From the NCBI RefSeq assembly GCF_905397285.1, contig NZ_CAJPUX010000001.1, forward strand, positions 1,240,001 through 1,304,000: DNA of 64,000 bases, given 5' to 3'. The first letter of the stretch is position 1. The number at the start of each line of letters is the position of its first letter. The stretch comes from Cupriavidus plantarum (GTDB lineage Bacteria > Pseudomonadota > Gammaproteobacteria > Burkholderiales > Burkholderiaceae). The notes under the pieces are model-generated. The model made no database searches. It had not been told where the DNA came from and saw only the letters and a list, made by a program, of their open reading frames with translations. Below are positions 51,347 through 62,289 of this stretch, one piece after another. The position numbers and the translations under genes were made by a program.

Positions 51347-51421
51347 TTTTTATAAGGGCCTATCTGCAAAATTTGTCTCGGTAGCCTGCGCGTTATGCGC
51401 CGGTTTCATAAGCGAGACGAT

Positions 51422-52354
51422 ATGCCGCCTTCCATTTCCGCCACGGACCTGCCGCCGTCCGGGCCAAAGATCTCCAGCCGACCGTTGCGCCCGCGCGCGA
51501 ACCAGCGCTTCACCGTGCTGCCCGGATTCGGGCTGTCGCTGGGCTTCACGATCTTCTACCTGACGCTGATCGTCCTGATTCCGCTGTCCGCCACGTTCCT
51601 GAAGACGTTCACGATGACGTGGGACGCGTTCTGGCGCACCGTGACGGAACCGCGCGTGGTGCATTCGCTGGGACTGAGTTTCGGCGCGTCGTTCGTGGCG
51701 GCCATCATCAACACCGTGTTCGGCCTGATCGTCGCCTGGGTGCTGGTGCGGTACCGCTTCTTCGGCAAACGCTTTATCGACGCGCTCGTCGATCTGCCGT
51801 TCGCCCTGCCGACCGCCGTCGCCGGTATCGCGCTAACCGCGCTGTTCGCGGGCAATGGCTGGATCGGCAAGTACCTGGAGCCGTATGGCATCAAGGTCGC
51901 GTTCACGCCGCTGGGCATCGTCGTGGCGCTGACGTTCATCGGGTTGCCGTTCGTCGTGCGGACCGTGCAGCCGGTGCTGGAAGACGTGGAGCGCGAGCTC
52001 GAGGAAGCGGCGGCGAGTCTGGGCGCGTCGCGCCTGCAGACGTTCCAGCGCGTCATCCTGCCGGCCATCCTGCCGGCGCTGCTGACGGGCTTCGCGCTGT
52101 CGTTCGCGCGCGCCACGGGCGAGTACGGCTCGGTGGTCTTTATCTCGGGCAACATGCCGATGGTGTCGGAGATCGCCCCGCTGATGATTTATTCGAAGCT
52201 GGAGCAGTACGACTACGCGGGAGCGACGGCGGTAGCCGTGGTGATGCTCGTGATCTCGTTCGTGCTGCTGCTGCTGATCAACCTGTTGCAGGCCTGGACG
52301 CGTCGCCATCAGACCGGTTCGCGCGCGGCTGCTGAAATCGTCGCGAAGGATTGA
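51422..52354 (+). CDS. cysT: sulfate/thiosulfate ABC transporter permease CysT
   Basis: A 310-residue inner-membrane permease with about six helices. [27 protein letters not shown] opens the membrane part and the EAA loop reads [32 protein letters not shown] chose the ATG at 51422; an ATG at 51395 would add nine residues. It is the first gene of cysT-cysW-cysA-cysB, with three bases to cysW. Confidence 0.95.
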   Translation: MPPSISATDLPPSGPKISSRPLRPRANQRFTVLPGFGLSLGFTIFYLTLIVLIPLSATFLKTFTMTWDAFWRTVTEPRVVHSLGLSFGASFVAAIINTVFGLIVAWVLVRYRFFGKRFIDALVDLPFALPTAVAGIALTALFAGNGWIGKYLEPYGIKVAFTPLGIVVALTFIGLPFVVRTVQPVLEDVERELEEAAASLGASRLQTFQRVILPAILPALLTGFALSFARATGEYGSVVFISGNMPMVSEIAPLMIYSKLEQYDYAGATAVAVVMLVISFVLLLLINLLQAWTRRHQTGSRAAAEIVAKD

Positions 52355-52357
52355 GAG

Positions 52358-53401
52358 ATGGCCGGCGCAGTTTCCCGACTCGGATCGAAGGGCACGGCCC
52401 ATCATCCTTATGACGCGACCGGCGAGTCGCCGTGGGTCCGCTATACGCTGATCACGGTGGCGGTGCTGTTCCTCGCGCTGTTCCTCTTCGTGCCGCTGGC
52501 ATCGGTGTTCTTCGAGGCGTTCAGGAAGGGCGTGGATACGTACCTGAGCGCGCTGACCGAGCCCGACGCCGTCTCCGCCATTCAGCTCACGCTGACGGTC
52601 GCCGCGATCGCCGTGCCGCTGAACGTGGTGTTCGGCGTGGCCGCCGCCTGGGCCATCGCGAAGTTCGACTTCCGCGGCAAGAACCTGCTGATCACGCTGA
52701 TCGACCTGCCGTTCTCGGTATCGCCGGTGATCTCCGGCCTGATCTACGTGCTGATGTTCGGCGCGCAGGGATGGTTCGGTCCGTGGCTGGAGGCGCACGA
52801 CATCAAGATCATGTTCGCGGTGCCGGGCATCGTGCTGGCGACGATCTTCGTTACGTTCCCGTTCGTCGCGCGCGAGCTGATTCCGCTGATGCAGGCGCAG
52901 GGCAGCGAGGAAGAAGAGGCCGCCATCGTGCTGGGCGCCTCGGGGTGGCAAACGTTTCGGCATATCACGCTGCCGAACATCCGCTGGGGCCTGCTGTATG
53001 GCGTGATCCTGTGCAACGCGCGCGCGATGGGCGAGTTCGGCGCCGTGTCGGTGGTATCGGGTCACATCCGCGGCCTGACCAACACGATGCCGCTGCACGT
53101 GGAGATTCTCTACAACGAATACAACTTCGCGGCCGCGTTCGCGGTGGCGTCCCTGCTGACGCTGCTGGCGCTCGTGACGCTGGGCATCAAGACGCTGGTC
53201 GAGATGCGCGCCGCGCGTGAAGTCAGCGAAGACGCGCTCGAGCGGCCGGCGGATCCGGTGGTGATTCCGGCTTCGGCGAAGGCATCGCAGGCAGCGCAAC
53301 ACAACGAGCAAACGAGCCAACAGCAAACGGGCCAACAGCAAACGGGCCTACAAGGCAAGCATCAATCGCAGCAGCAACCGCTGCAGGGACAGGCATCATG
53401 A
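52358..53401 (+). CDS. cysW: sulfate ABC transporter permease CysW with Gln-rich tail
   Basis: A 347-residue permease, longer than the roughly 290 residues usual for CysW. The core ([19 protein letters not shown], then [24 protein letters not shown] as EAA loop) ends near residue 285. The extra C-terminal 60 residues are rich in Gln, Ala and Pro, with tandem QQQTG units coded by 15-base repeats (53318-53350). The tail is probably cytoplasmic and disordered. The last four bases overlap cysA. Confidence 0.94.
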   Translation: MAGAVSRLGSKGTAHHPYDATGESPWVRYTLITVAVLFLALFLFVPLASVFFEAFRKGVDTYLSALTEPDAVSAIQLTLTVAAIAVPLNVVFGVAAAWAIAKFDFRGKNLLITLIDLPFSVSPVISGLIYVLMFGAQGWFGPWLEAHDIKIMFAVPGIVLATIFVTFPFVARELIPLMQAQGSEEEEAAIVLGASGWQTFRHITLPNIRWGLLYGVILCNARAMGEFGAVSVVSGHIRGLTNTMPLHVEILYNEYNFAAAFAVASLLTLLALVTLGIKTLVEMRAAREVSEDALERPADPVVIPASAKASQAAQHNEQTSQQQTGQQQTGLQGKHQSQQQPLQGQAS

Positions 53402-54507
53402 GCATTCAGGTCAGGAACGTAGAGAAGCGCTTCGGCGACTTCGTGGCGCTGGACAACGTGTCGCTCGACTTCGATGAAGGCGAGCTGACCGCGCTGCTGG
53501 GCCCGTCCGGCTGTGGCAAGACCACGCTGCTGCGCATCATCGCCGGCCTGGAACGCGCGGACGCCGGCCAGGTCGTGCTGGCCGGCACGGATGCCTCGCA
53601 GCACCACGTGCGCGATCGCAACGTGGGCTTCGTGTTCCAGCACTACGCGCTGTTCAAGCACATGACGGTGTTCGAGAACGTGGCCTTTGGCCTGCGCGTG
53701 AAGCCGCGCGCGGAGCGTCCGTCGGAAGCGAAGATCCGCGAGAAGGTCAAGTCGCTGCTCGAACTCGTGCAGCTGGACTGGCTGGCCGACCGCTATCCGT
53801 CGCAACTGTCGGGCGGTCAGCGTCAGCGCATCGCGCTGGCCCGGGCACTGGCAGTGGAGCCCCGCGTGCTGCTGCTGGACGAACCGTTCGGCGCGCTCGA
53901 CGCGAAGGTGCGCAAGGAACTGCGCCGCTGGCTTCGCCGCCTGCATGACGAACTGCATGTGACGAGCGTGTTCGTGACGCACGACCAGGAAGAGGCGCTC
54001 GAAGTGGCCGATCAGGTCGTGCTGATGAACCGCGGCCGCGTGGAGCAGTTCGGCACGCCGGAGGCGGTCTACAACCATCCGGCCACGCCGTTCGTGTTCG
54101 GCTTCCTCGGCAACGTCAATCTGTTCCACGGCCGGCTCGAAGTCGGCGATACCGGCGGCCTGCTGCACACGGGCGACTCGGTGCTGCCCGTGATCGGACA
54201 GGGCCACGAAACCGCGGGCGACGCCGTGGCCTATGTGCGCCCGCACGACCTCGACCTGGAGCGCTATGCCCCGGGGACGGACGGCATTGCGGTCACGCTG
54301 CGCCGCGCGCTAACGCTGGGTCCCGTGGCCCAGCTCGAGCTCGAACGCGAGGACAACCAGGACGTGATCGAGGTGGCGCTGCCGCTCGAACGGTTCCGCC
54401 ATCTGGGCTTCCGCGAGGGCGAACTGCTCGCCGTGCGGCCGCGCCAGCTGCGCGTATTCACGCGCGATACCCCTGTACAAGAGAAGAACAACGGAGCCAC
54501 GCCATGA
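53398..54507 (+). CDS. cysA: sulfate/thiosulfate import ATPase CysA
   Basis: A 369-residue ABC ATPase. Walker [10 protein letters not shown] is near residues 36-44, signature LSGGQRQR near 138-145, Walker [13 protein letters not shown] near 158-169; a C-terminal TOBE-like regulatory domain follows residue 240 ([18 protein letters not shown]). With CysT, CysW and Sbp it forms the sulfate importer. It overlaps cysW and cysB by four bases each, so translation is coupled along the operon. Confidence 0.96.
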   Translation: MSIQVRNVEKRFGDFVALDNVSLDFDEGELTALLGPSGCGKTTLLRIIAGLERADAGQVVLAGTDASQHHVRDRNVGFVFQHYALFKHMTVFENVAFGLRVKPRAERPSEAKIREKVKSLLELVQLDWLADRYPSQLSGGQRQRIALARALAVEPRVLLLDEPFGALDAKVRKELRRWLRRLHDELHVTSVFVTHDQEEALEVADQVVLMNRGRVEQFGTPEAVYNHPATPFVFGFLGNVNLFHGRLEVGDTGGLLHTGDSVLPVIGQGHETAGDAVAYVRPHDLDLERYAPGTDGIAVTLRRALTLGPVAQLELEREDNQDVIEVALPLERFRHLGFREGELLAVRPRQLRVFTRDTPVQEKNNGATP

Positions 54508-55454
54508 ACTTCCAACAACTGCGATCGATTCGCGAGGCGGTCCGCCGCCAGTTCAATCTGACCGAAGTGGCCAACGCGCTGTACACGTCGCAGCCGGGCG
54601 TGTCGCGGCAGATCCGCGAACTCGAGGAAGAGCTCGGCGTAGAGATTTTCGAGCGCTATGGCAAGCGCCTGACCGGCCTGACCGAGCCCGGACGCGAGAT
54701 CGTGCGCATCGTCGAGCGCCTGCTGCTCGAGGCCGAGAACCTGCGGCAGGCCGGCGACGAGTTCGCGGGCCGCCATACGGGCCGCCTGACCGTGGCGACC
54801 ACGCACACGCAGGCGCGCTACGCGCTGCCGAAGGTGGTGCAGAGCTTCCGCCGCGAATATCCGCACGTGACGCTGGCCCTGCAGGAAGCGTCGCCGCAGC
54901 ATATCGTCGAGCTGTTGCTGACCGGTCAGGCCGATATCGGTATCGCGACCGAGGCGGTGGCGAGCGAGGCGGGGCTGACGTCGTTCGAGGCCTACAGCTG
55001 GCAGCACGTGCTCGTGGTCTCGCCCGAGCACCCGCTGACGCGTATTCCCGAGCCGTCGCTCGAGGATATCGTCAATTTCCCGATCATCACGTACGACGCG
55101 GGCTTCACGGGCCGCCGCAAGATCGACGGCGCGTTCGCCGAAGCGGGCCTTCAGCCCGAGATCGTGCTGACCGCGATGGACGCGGACGTGATCAAGACGT
55201 ATGCGGAGCTGGACCTCGGCGTGGGCATCATCGCGTCGATGGCGTACGACGCGCGCAAGGACGCGGGGCTCGTGCGCATCACGGCGGACCACCTGTTCGA
55301 GCCGAATGTGACCAGCGTGGCGGTCCGGCGCGGGGCCTACCTGCGTGGCTATGCGCAGGCGTTCATCAGCATGTTCGCGCCGCATCTGTCGCGGGACACG
55401 ATTTCCACCGCGCTGGCGGAGACCGTGCGCGGGCAGGCGCTGCAGGCGGCCTGA
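54504..55454 (+). CDS. cysB: LysR-type regulator CysB
   Basis: A 316-residue LysR-type regulator of the CysB branch. The winged-helix domain starts [41 protein letters not shown] (residues 1-60) and the effector domain has [11 protein letters not shown], the site where CysB-type proteins bind acetylserine or sulfate-related ligands. In the family it activates sulfate and sulfonate genes when sulfur is scarce. Its position as last gene of the operon it probably controls implies autoregulation. Confidence 0.95.
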   Translation: MNFQQLRSIREAVRRQFNLTEVANALYTSQPGVSRQIRELEEELGVEIFERYGKRLTGLTEPGREIVRIVERLLLEAENLRQAGDEFAGRHTGRLTVATTHTQARYALPKVVQSFRREYPHVTLALQEASPQHIVELLLTGQADIGIATEAVASEAGLTSFEAYSWQHVLVVSPEHPLTRIPEPSLEDIVNFPIITYDAGFTGRRKIDGAFAEAGLQPEIVLTAMDADVIKTYAELDLGVGIIASMAYDARKDAGLVRITADHLFEPNVTSVAVRRGAYLRGYAQAFISMFAPHLSRDTISTALAETVRGQALQAA

Positions 55455-55469
55455 CCGGGATCATGCGGG

Positions 55470-55494
55470 GCGGCGGGGTTCCCGCCGCGTTTTT
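55470..55494 (+). terminator. intrinsic terminator of cysTWAB
   Basis: GCGGCGGG and CCCGCCGC form an eight-pair stem around GTT, followed by GTTTTT. Confidence 0.88.
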
Positions 55495-55608
55495 CACCCT
55501 CGGCGCCATGGGTGTGCGTTTCGTCGCACGCCGCTTCCCCTCGTCCGGTAACCGGCGTAAAGTGTCCCTTAGTGTTCTCTAGCACCATCGTTGGAGGGAC
55601 GAGAGGCC

Positions 55609-56823
55609 GTGAACCGTTGTCTTTATGCCGCGCTACCGTCGCGGCTGACCATTCTCGGGCGCGATCTGCTGTTCGTCATCTGCATGAACACGGTGATCGC
55701 GCTGAGCCTCAACTACGGCTTCCGCACCGGCGGATCGCTGTTCCACAACCTCGTCTATAGCCAGCTGATCGGCCTGTCCATCTGGGCGCTGATCGACATC
55801 CCGCGCGTCCTGATCTGGTGGAACGATCGTCCGCGCCGCTGGCCGTTCCTGTGTCTTGCCGCCGTGGCGGTGCCCGTCGGCGTGCTGTTCGGCAGCTGGG
55901 CCACGCGCGAGGTGCTCAATCTTCCCATCCGCTCGCATGCGGAGGCGGGCGACATGTTGCGCATGTGCCTGGTCGTCGGGATGCTCGCGTCAACGAGCAT
56001 GATCTATTTCTACTGGTCGCGCGAGAAGCTGGCCTATTTCGAGCGGCAGGCCGCCCTCGACGCGCTGCAGCGCGAGGAATCCGAGAAGCAGCTCGTGCGC
56101 GCGCAACTCATGGCGTTGCAGGCCCAGATCGAGCCGCACTTCCTGTTCAATTCGCTGGCCAACCTCGATGGCCTGATCGCGACAGACCCGCGCGCCGCGC
56201 GGCAGTTGTTGCAGCGGCTGATCGGTTTCCTGCGCACGTCGCTCAAGCACACGCGGGCGGAGCAATGCACGCTGCGGCAGGAGTTCGAATTGCTGCGCAG
56301 CTACCTCGAGATCCAGTCGATGCGGTTCGGCTCGCGGCTGACGTTCGAGATCGACCTGCCGCCGGCACTGGCCGACGTCGAGATTCCACCGATGCTGATC
56401 CAGCCCTTGGTCGAAAACGCGGTGACGCATGGGATCGAGCCGTGCATGCGGGGCGGCAACATCGTGCTGGCCGCGCGCGATCCGGGCGGTGGCAATGTGC
56501 AGGTGACGATCACCGATAGCGGCGTGGGGTTCTGCCAGGGCGGCGGCAAGGGCTCTGGCATGGGACTGACGCACGTCCGCGAGCGGCTCGCGCGGATTTT
56601 CGGGGCGGCCGCCACCATGCAGATGGAAGAGAACCAGCCGCGGGGCGTGATCGTGCGGTTGACGTTGCCGCTGGTGCGGCGGACCGATGTGCCGTCGGTG
56701 GCCGACCTTCAGGCGCATGGGCCTGCCGCGGCCGGGCAGGTGGCTGTCGCCGCCGCGCGGACGCGGCCTGGCGGTGCGGCCGGCGCGGCGGACGCGGGGA
56801 GCATCCGCCCGGCGCATTCCTGA
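55609..56823 (+). CDS. LytS-family sensor histidine kinase
   Basis: A 404-residue membrane kinase. Four hydrophobic segments lie in residues 1-130; the His-kinase region has the phospho-acceptor His177 in QAQIEPHFLFNSLANL and the ATPase part has PPMLIQPLVENAVTHGIEP and GVGFCQGGGKGSGMGL. This is the AlgZ/LytS type that partners LytTR regulators. The GTG at 55609 is preceded by GAGAGG; a TTG at 55591 is possible. The last residues are Ala/Gly/Arg-rich. The response regulator follows 125 bases later. Confidence 0.9.
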   Translation: MNRCLYAALPSRLTILGRDLLFVICMNTVIALSLNYGFRTGGSLFHNLVYSQLIGLSIWALIDIPRVLIWWNDRPRRWPFLCLAAVAVPVGVLFGSWATREVLNLPIRSHAEAGDMLRMCLVVGMLASTSMIYFYWSREKLAYFERQAALDALQREESEKQLVRAQLMALQAQIEPHFLFNSLANLDGLIATDPRAARQLLQRLIGFLRTSLKHTRAEQCTLRQEFELLRSYLEIQSMRFGSRLTFEIDLPPALADVEIPPMLIQPLVENAVTHGIEPCMRGGNIVLAARDPGGGNVQVTITDSGVGFCQGGGKGSGMGLTHVRERLARIFGAAATMQMEENQPRGVIVRLTLPLVRRTDVPSVADLQAHGPAAAGQVAVAAARTRPGGAAGAADAGSIRPAHS

Positions 56824-56845
56824 CCGGCCGGCGCATTCCTGACCG
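56809..56845 (+). repeat. 18-bp direct repeat spanning the kinase stop codon
   Basis: CCGGCGCATTCCTGACCG occurs twice (56809-56826 and 56828-56845). The first copy contains the last codons and the TGA stop of the kinase; the second is just after it. A small tandem duplication at the gene end is the simplest explanation. Confidence 0.75.
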
Positions 56846-56948
56846 CGACCGTGAGGCTCGGCCTTCCAGCCGCCCCCACGGACTCGGATCACTGGTCTCC
56901 TGTATCCCTGATGCTTCTGAAACGCCGAACCTGAAATCCTGACCCGCA

Positions 56949-57767
56949 ATGTCCCCCACGCTCCTGATCGCCGATGACGAAGCGCTGCTCGCGCGCGTGC
57001 TCGCGGCCGAGCTCACCGCGCTCTGGCCGGAGGCGCGCATCGTATCCGTGGTGCATGACGGCATGTCCGCGCTGGACGCCGCGCGCGCGCATCGGCCCGA
57101 TGTCGCCTTCCTCGACATCCGCATGCCCGGCATGAGCGGCATGGATGTTGCGCGGGAACTCGTGGAGACCGACCTGCCGCCGCTGGTGGTGTTCGTCACC
57201 GCGTACGACCAGTTCGCGCTGGAAGCCTTCGAGCGCGCGGCCGTGGATTACGTGCTCAAACCCGTTCAGCACGAGCGGCTGGAGGCCACCGTCGCGCGGC
57301 TGCGGGACAGGCTCGCGGCGCGGCAGGCGACGAGCGAACCGGGACCGGCGGCGGTCGATGCCGACCGGCTTGCCCAGCTGCTGCACCGGCTCGAGGCGCT
57401 CGAGAATCCACCGCCGCAGCGGGGTGCCGCGGCGACGGGGCAGTACCTTCGCTTCATCAAGGCGCTCGTGGGGCAGGAGGTGCGGATCATTCCCGTCGAC
57501 GAGGTGATCTACCTCGAGGCGACCGACAAGTACGTCAACGTGGTCTCGGCCAATGGCGAGGCGCTGATCCGCACGAGCCTGCGGGAACTGGCGCAGCAGC
57601 TGGACCCCGACCGTTTCTGGCAGATCCATCGGGGGACGGTGGTCAATATCGATTGCGTGGCCAGCGCGGTCAACCAGTCGCTGGGGCGCGTGTCGCTGCG
57701 GCTGCGCGATCGGCCGGAATCGTTGCCGGTCGCCCGCCAGTACGCGCATCTGTTCAAGCAGATGTAG
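56949..57767 (+). CDS. LytTR response regulator
   Basis: A 272-residue response regulator. The receiver domain has the acidic pair in LLIADDEALL and the phospho-acceptor Asp56 in FLDIRMPG; TAYDQFALEAF and VLKPVQHERL complete it. Residues 165-270 form a LytTR DNA-binding domain (EVIYLEATDKYVNVV, FWQIHRGTVVNID). Together with the preceding kinase it makes an AlgZ/AlgR-like two-component system; target genes are not evident. Confidence 0.93.
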   Translation: MSPTLLIADDEALLARVLAAELTALWPEARIVSVVHDGMSALDAARAHRPDVAFLDIRMPGMSGMDVARELVETDLPPLVVFVTAYDQFALEAFERAAVDYVLKPVQHERLEATVARLRDRLAARQATSEPGPAAVDADRLAQLLHRLEALENPPPQRGAAATGQYLRFIKALVGQEVRIIPVDEVIYLEATDKYVNVVSANGEALIRTSLRELAQQLDPDRFWQIHRGTVVNIDCVASAVNQSLGRVSLRLRDRPESLPVARQYAHLFKQM

Positions 57768-57835
57768 GCCGCGCGGGCAGGCAGTAACATGGCGGAGGTC
57801 TTCTTATCCCATCCCTCTCTGCTCCTCTGCCTACC

Positions 57836-58267
57836 ATGCATCGCGTATTTGTCTATGGCACGCTCCGTGCCGGTGAAGTCAACGATCTGAACGTCGCCGC
57901 CCAGCGGCATGGCATCGCCGCCCCGACGCTGGTCGGCGCTGGCGTCATCGCCGGTCGCCTGTATGACTTCGGCACCTATCCGGGCCTCGTGCTCGATGCC
58001 GCCGCGGGGCCTGTGCGCGGCGATATCTACGACATTCCTGAGGCGCTGCTACCGGTCCTCGACGAGATCGAGGAGGTCTACCCGGGCCAGGCCACGCTAT
58101 TCGTGCGGGAAGTCCGCGACATCGACCACGGCGGCGCGCCGGTGCCGTGCCTGCTCTATCCGGTGGCCGACAGTGCCGTGGCCGGGCTCGCGCGGATCGA
58201 CAGCGGGGACTGGGTCGAATACCGTCGCGCGCGGGACGTGGCGATTGCGGGACAGCCCGCCGGCTAA
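57836..58267 (+). CDS. gamma-glutamylcyclotransferase-like (AIG2 family) protein
   Basis: A 143-residue protein with the GGCT fold. VFVYGTLRAGEVND at residues 4-17 is the substrate-binding loop, GRLYDFGTYPGLVLD and the EIEEVYPG segment carrying the conserved Glu follow. The reaction could be cyclisation of a gamma-glutamyl amine. It lies after the two-component genes with 68 bases between and before the aceA promoter region. Confidence 0.88.
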   Translation: MHRVFVYGTLRAGEVNDLNVAAQRHGIAAPTLVGAGVIAGRLYDFGTYPGLVLDAAAGPVRGDIYDIPEALLPVLDEIEEVYPGQATLFVREVRDIDHGGAPVPCLLYPVADSAVAGLARIDSGDWVEYRRARDVAIAGQPAG

Positions 58268-58458
58268 ATTTCACGATGCGGAAAGCGGTTTTGGTGCGCA
58301 AAAATACGTGGGTGCGGAGCACAACGTGCATTTCTCATCATGGAAGACCGCTTGCCACATCATGAAATGAAAGATGTAAGCCGTTGAGTTAAAAGGATAA
58401 AAAATCTACGCCGGAGGGCGTTTGTTCGCTTGTTGCGACGCGGGAGGCTTCCCTACAC

Positions 58459-58485
58459 TCTTATATAAGACACATGACCTGTGTC
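58459..58485. promoter_or_regulatory. overlapping palindromes in the aceA promoter
   Basis: TCTTATATAAGA (58459-58470) is a perfect 12-base palindrome, directly followed and overlapped by GACACA-TGACC-TGTGTC (58469-58485). They lie 50-76 bases before aceA. TATAAG could also be part of the -10 region. Such closely packed dyads suggest binding of at least one dimeric regulator. Confidence 0.5.
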
Positions 58486-58534
58486 ACAGATTTTGGAAGC
58501 TAACCCATCGATCCATCGTCAACAGGAGAACACC

Positions 58535-59840
<1,306 letters not shown>

Positions 59841-59842
<2 letters not shown>

Positions 59843-59890
59843 TGAGGTGCGCTCCCCGCGGGGCTTCCCCCCGGGGAGCGCCGCCTCATC
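59841..59890. terminator. large hairpin shared by the 3' ends of aceA and the stress-protein gene
   Basis: GATGAGG and GCGCTCCCC (59841-59857) pair with GGGGAGCGC and CCTCATC (59873-59890). The aceA stop codon and the minus-strand gene's stop both fall in the hairpin. No T tract follows, so termination may need Rho. Confidence 0.45.
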
Positions 59891-60320
59891 GGTACACGAT
59901 CACCGGGATATCCGTGTGTGTCAGCACCTTTTGGGTTTCGCTGCCAAGGATGAGGCCAGTCAGGCCGCGCCGTCCGTGGGAGGCCATGAAGATGACGTCG
60001 CACCCGTGCCGTTCCGCCGCGTCGATGATGCCGAGGTAGGGCACCGCGAAGGTGGTCATGTCGGCGTCGAACGGCAGGTTCTCGGCCAGGGCCGCGGTTT
60101 CGATCTCGCGCAGGTAGAGCCGCGCCTGATTCTCGATGCGGTCCTTGAAGGCCTGGGGCGCCTCCACGACGATCTCGCTGAAGGGGGTGTAGGGATACTC
60201 CTCGAGGCAGACGTAGGCGGTGACGCGCGCGCCGATCGCCTTGGCCAGTTCCAGGCCGCCGTCGATGGCTTTCTTCGACAGCGCGGAACCGTCGGTGGGT
60301 AGCAGGATGTGCTTGAACAT
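59886..60320 (-). CDS. universal stress protein (UspA family)
   Basis: A 144-residue Usp protein starting MFKHILLPTDGSALSKKA. The ATP-binding motif ASHGRRGLTGLILGSETQKVL, of the form G-2x-G-9x-G-S/T, is complete, so it probably binds ATP. Members form dimers and raise stress tolerance. It converges on aceA and is read separately from the LysR gene, which has the same orientation 111 bases upstream. Confidence 0.93.
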   Translation of the reverse strand: MFKHILLPTDGSALSKKAIDGGLELAKAIGARVTAYVCLEEYPYTPFSEIVVEAPQAFKDRIENQARLYLREIETAALAENLPFDADMTTFAVPYLGIIDAAERHGCDVIFMASHGRRGLTGLILGSETQKVLTHTDIPVIVYR

Positions 60321-60431
60321 GCTGGACCTCCTTCACGAAGTGAAACCGACAAGTTCATTCTAGTCCGCTTACTACGCCCGACCTTGTTTCAGATCAACTG
60401 GCATCGTGCCGTGCCGCACGCAGCAGGGCCG

Positions 60432-61367
60432 TCACGCGACGGTCAATGCAGCGGCCTGTTCGGCGCGGCGCCAGTAAGCGGGGTTGCCATAGGTGTTCTT
60501 GAGATGATCGATGAACAGCCGCACGCGCAGCGGCAGGTGCTTGCGCTGCGGAAACACGGCATGGATGCCGATTGGCGGCGCCTGGAATTCGTCGAGCACG
60601 GTCACGAGCCGGCCGCTCGCGATCTCGTGGCCGACTTCCCACCAGGAGCGCCACGCGAGGCCGTGGCCCTGCAGACACCATTCGTGCAGGACGGCGCCGT
60701 CCGTGCATTCCATCGTGCCGCCGACCTTGACGGTCACCGCGTGGCCGTCCTGCTGGAAAGCCCAGCCGCGCTGGACGTTGGCGCTCGCGCCGAAGGCCAG
60801 ACAGTTATGGCGGGCGAGGTCTTCCGGCTCGCGAGGCGTGCCCGCGCGCGCGAGGTAGTCCGGCGACGCGACGACCACGCGGCGGTTCTCGGCGAGCCGG
60901 ATGGACACGAGATTCGAGTCGGGCAGGTCGCCGAGCCGGATCGCGCAGTCGAAGCCTTCGTTGACGAGGTCGACCACGCGGTCCGCGAGGTCAAGCGTGA
61001 TTGTGACGTCGGGGTGCGATTCGATGAACAGCGGCACCACGGGCGCCACATGCTTGCGGCCGAAGCCCGCGGGCGCGGTCACGCGGAGGTGGCCGCTGGC
61101 CTTGACGCCGCCGGCAGAGACGCTGGCCTCGGCGTTGTGCAGGTCGTTGAGGATGCGCTGGCAGTCTTCGAGGAACGCGGAGCCTTCGAAGGTCAGCGTG
61201 AGGCGCCGCGTGGTGCGGACCAGCAGTTTGACGCCGAGGCGTTCCTCGAGGGCGTCGATGCGGCGGCCGATGATGGCGGGTGCCACGCCCTCGGCCGCGG
61301 CGGCGGCGGACAGGCTGCCGCGCGACGCGACGGAGACGAACGTTTCGAGCTGTTTGAAGTGATCCAC
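60432..61367 (-). CDS. LysR-family transcriptional regulator
   Basis: A 311-residue LysR-type regulator. The N-terminal winged helix reads FKQLETFVSVASRGSLSAAAAAEG, with the substitutions VAPAIIGRRIDALEERLGV in the recognition helix; the effector domain spans residues 90-300. I chose the GTG at 61367 as the start because the frame further up crosses the divergent gene's promoter zone. The opposite haloacid dehalogenase gene starts 160 bases away and is the natural first target, but the aceA/aceB genes are also near. Confidence 0.9.
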   Translation of the reverse strand: MDHFKQLETFVSVASRGSLSAAAAAEGVAPAIIGRRIDALEERLGVKLLVRTTRRLTLTFEGSAFLEDCQRILNDLHNAEASVSAGGVKASGHLRVTAPAGFGRKHVAPVVPLFIESHPDVTITLDLADRVVDLVNEGFDCAIRLGDLPDSNLVSIRLAENRRVVVASPDYLARAGTPREPEDLARHNCLAFGASANVQRGWAFQQDGHAVTVKVGGTMECTDGAVLHEWCLQGHGLAWRSWWEVGHEIASGRLVTVLDEFQAPPIGIHAVFPQRKHLPLRVRLFIDHLKNTYGNPAYWRRAEQAAALTVA

Positions 61368-61526
61368 GGTGTCAACACACGGGCAGGCGCATGAGTCGCG
61401 ACAGAATCGGCCTAGATTAGATGTGTAAAAGTAAAAGATCAAGTGACCCCCAGCGGCTTTGTCGCACTGCAATGCCTGCCTACAATGCCCTGCATTCAGA
61501 CGTGTACAGCCCCATTCAGTCCTTCC

Positions 61527-62240
61527 ATGCACAAGATTCGCGCGGTCGTGTTCGATGCCTATGGCACGCTGTTCGACGTGTATTCCGTCACGGCGCGCGC
61601 GGAGCAATTGTTTCCGGGCAAGGGCGAGGCGCTCGCGCTGCTGTGGCGCGAGCGGCAGATCGACTACACGCGCGTGCGCACGATGGCCGCGCCGGACGGA
61701 TCGCGCTACAAGCCGTTCTGGAACATCACGATCGACGCGCTGCGCTTTGCGGCCGAACGGCTGGGGCTGGACATGCACGCGGCCACGGAGGCGCAACTGC
61801 TGAAGGAATACGCCTGCCTGTCCGCGTTTCCCGAGAACCTCGGCGCGCTCAAGCGGTTGAAGCGCGCGGGACTGCCGCTCGGCATCCTGTCGAACGGCAA
61901 TCCGGAGATGCTCGACATCTCGGTCAAGAGCGCCGGCATGCAAGGGCTGTTCGACCATGTGCTGTCAGTCGAGGCCGTGCGCCAGTACAAGACCGCGCCG
62001 GCCGCGTATGCGCTCGGCCCCGCGGCATTCGACGTGCCCGTGCGGGAGATCCTGTTCGTATCCTCCAATGGCTGGGACGCGTGCGGGGCCTCCTGGTACG
62101 GCTATACGACGTTCTGGATCAACCGTGCCGGCCATCCGGCGGAGCGCCTCGACGTGGCGCCTGCCGGCACCGGGCACGACATGAACGACCTGCTCGCGTT
62201 TATCGCCACGCATTGTCCCGATGCGGGTCTGACGACCTGA
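61527..62240 (+). CDS. type II (S)-2-haloacid dehalogenase family protein
   Basis: A 237-residue HAD-fold enzyme. The nucleophile Asp10 is in VVFDAYGTLFDVYS; SNGNPEML holds the second motif Ser; the Lys is in QYKTAPAAY; SSNGWDACGASWYGY is motif IV. The sequence follows the class II dehalogenases, which replace halogen of 2-haloacids by hydroxyl. Whether the natural substrate is a haloacid is not shown. It is divergent from the LysR gene and 49 bases before aceB. Confidence 0.9.
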   Translation: MHKIRAVVFDAYGTLFDVYSVTARAEQLFPGKGEALALLWRERQIDYTRVRTMAAPDGSRYKPFWNITIDALRFAAERLGLDMHAATEAQLLKEYACLSAFPENLGALKRLKRAGLPLGILSNGNPEMLDISVKSAGMQGLFDHVLSVEAVRQYKTAPAAYALGPAAFDVPVREILFVSSNGWDACGASWYGYTTFWINRAGHPAERLDVAPAGTGHDMNDLLAFIATHCPDAGLTT

Positions 62241-62289
62241 CGCGCAGGATTCCCAATCACCATTCCATCGCATATACAGGAGAACACTG

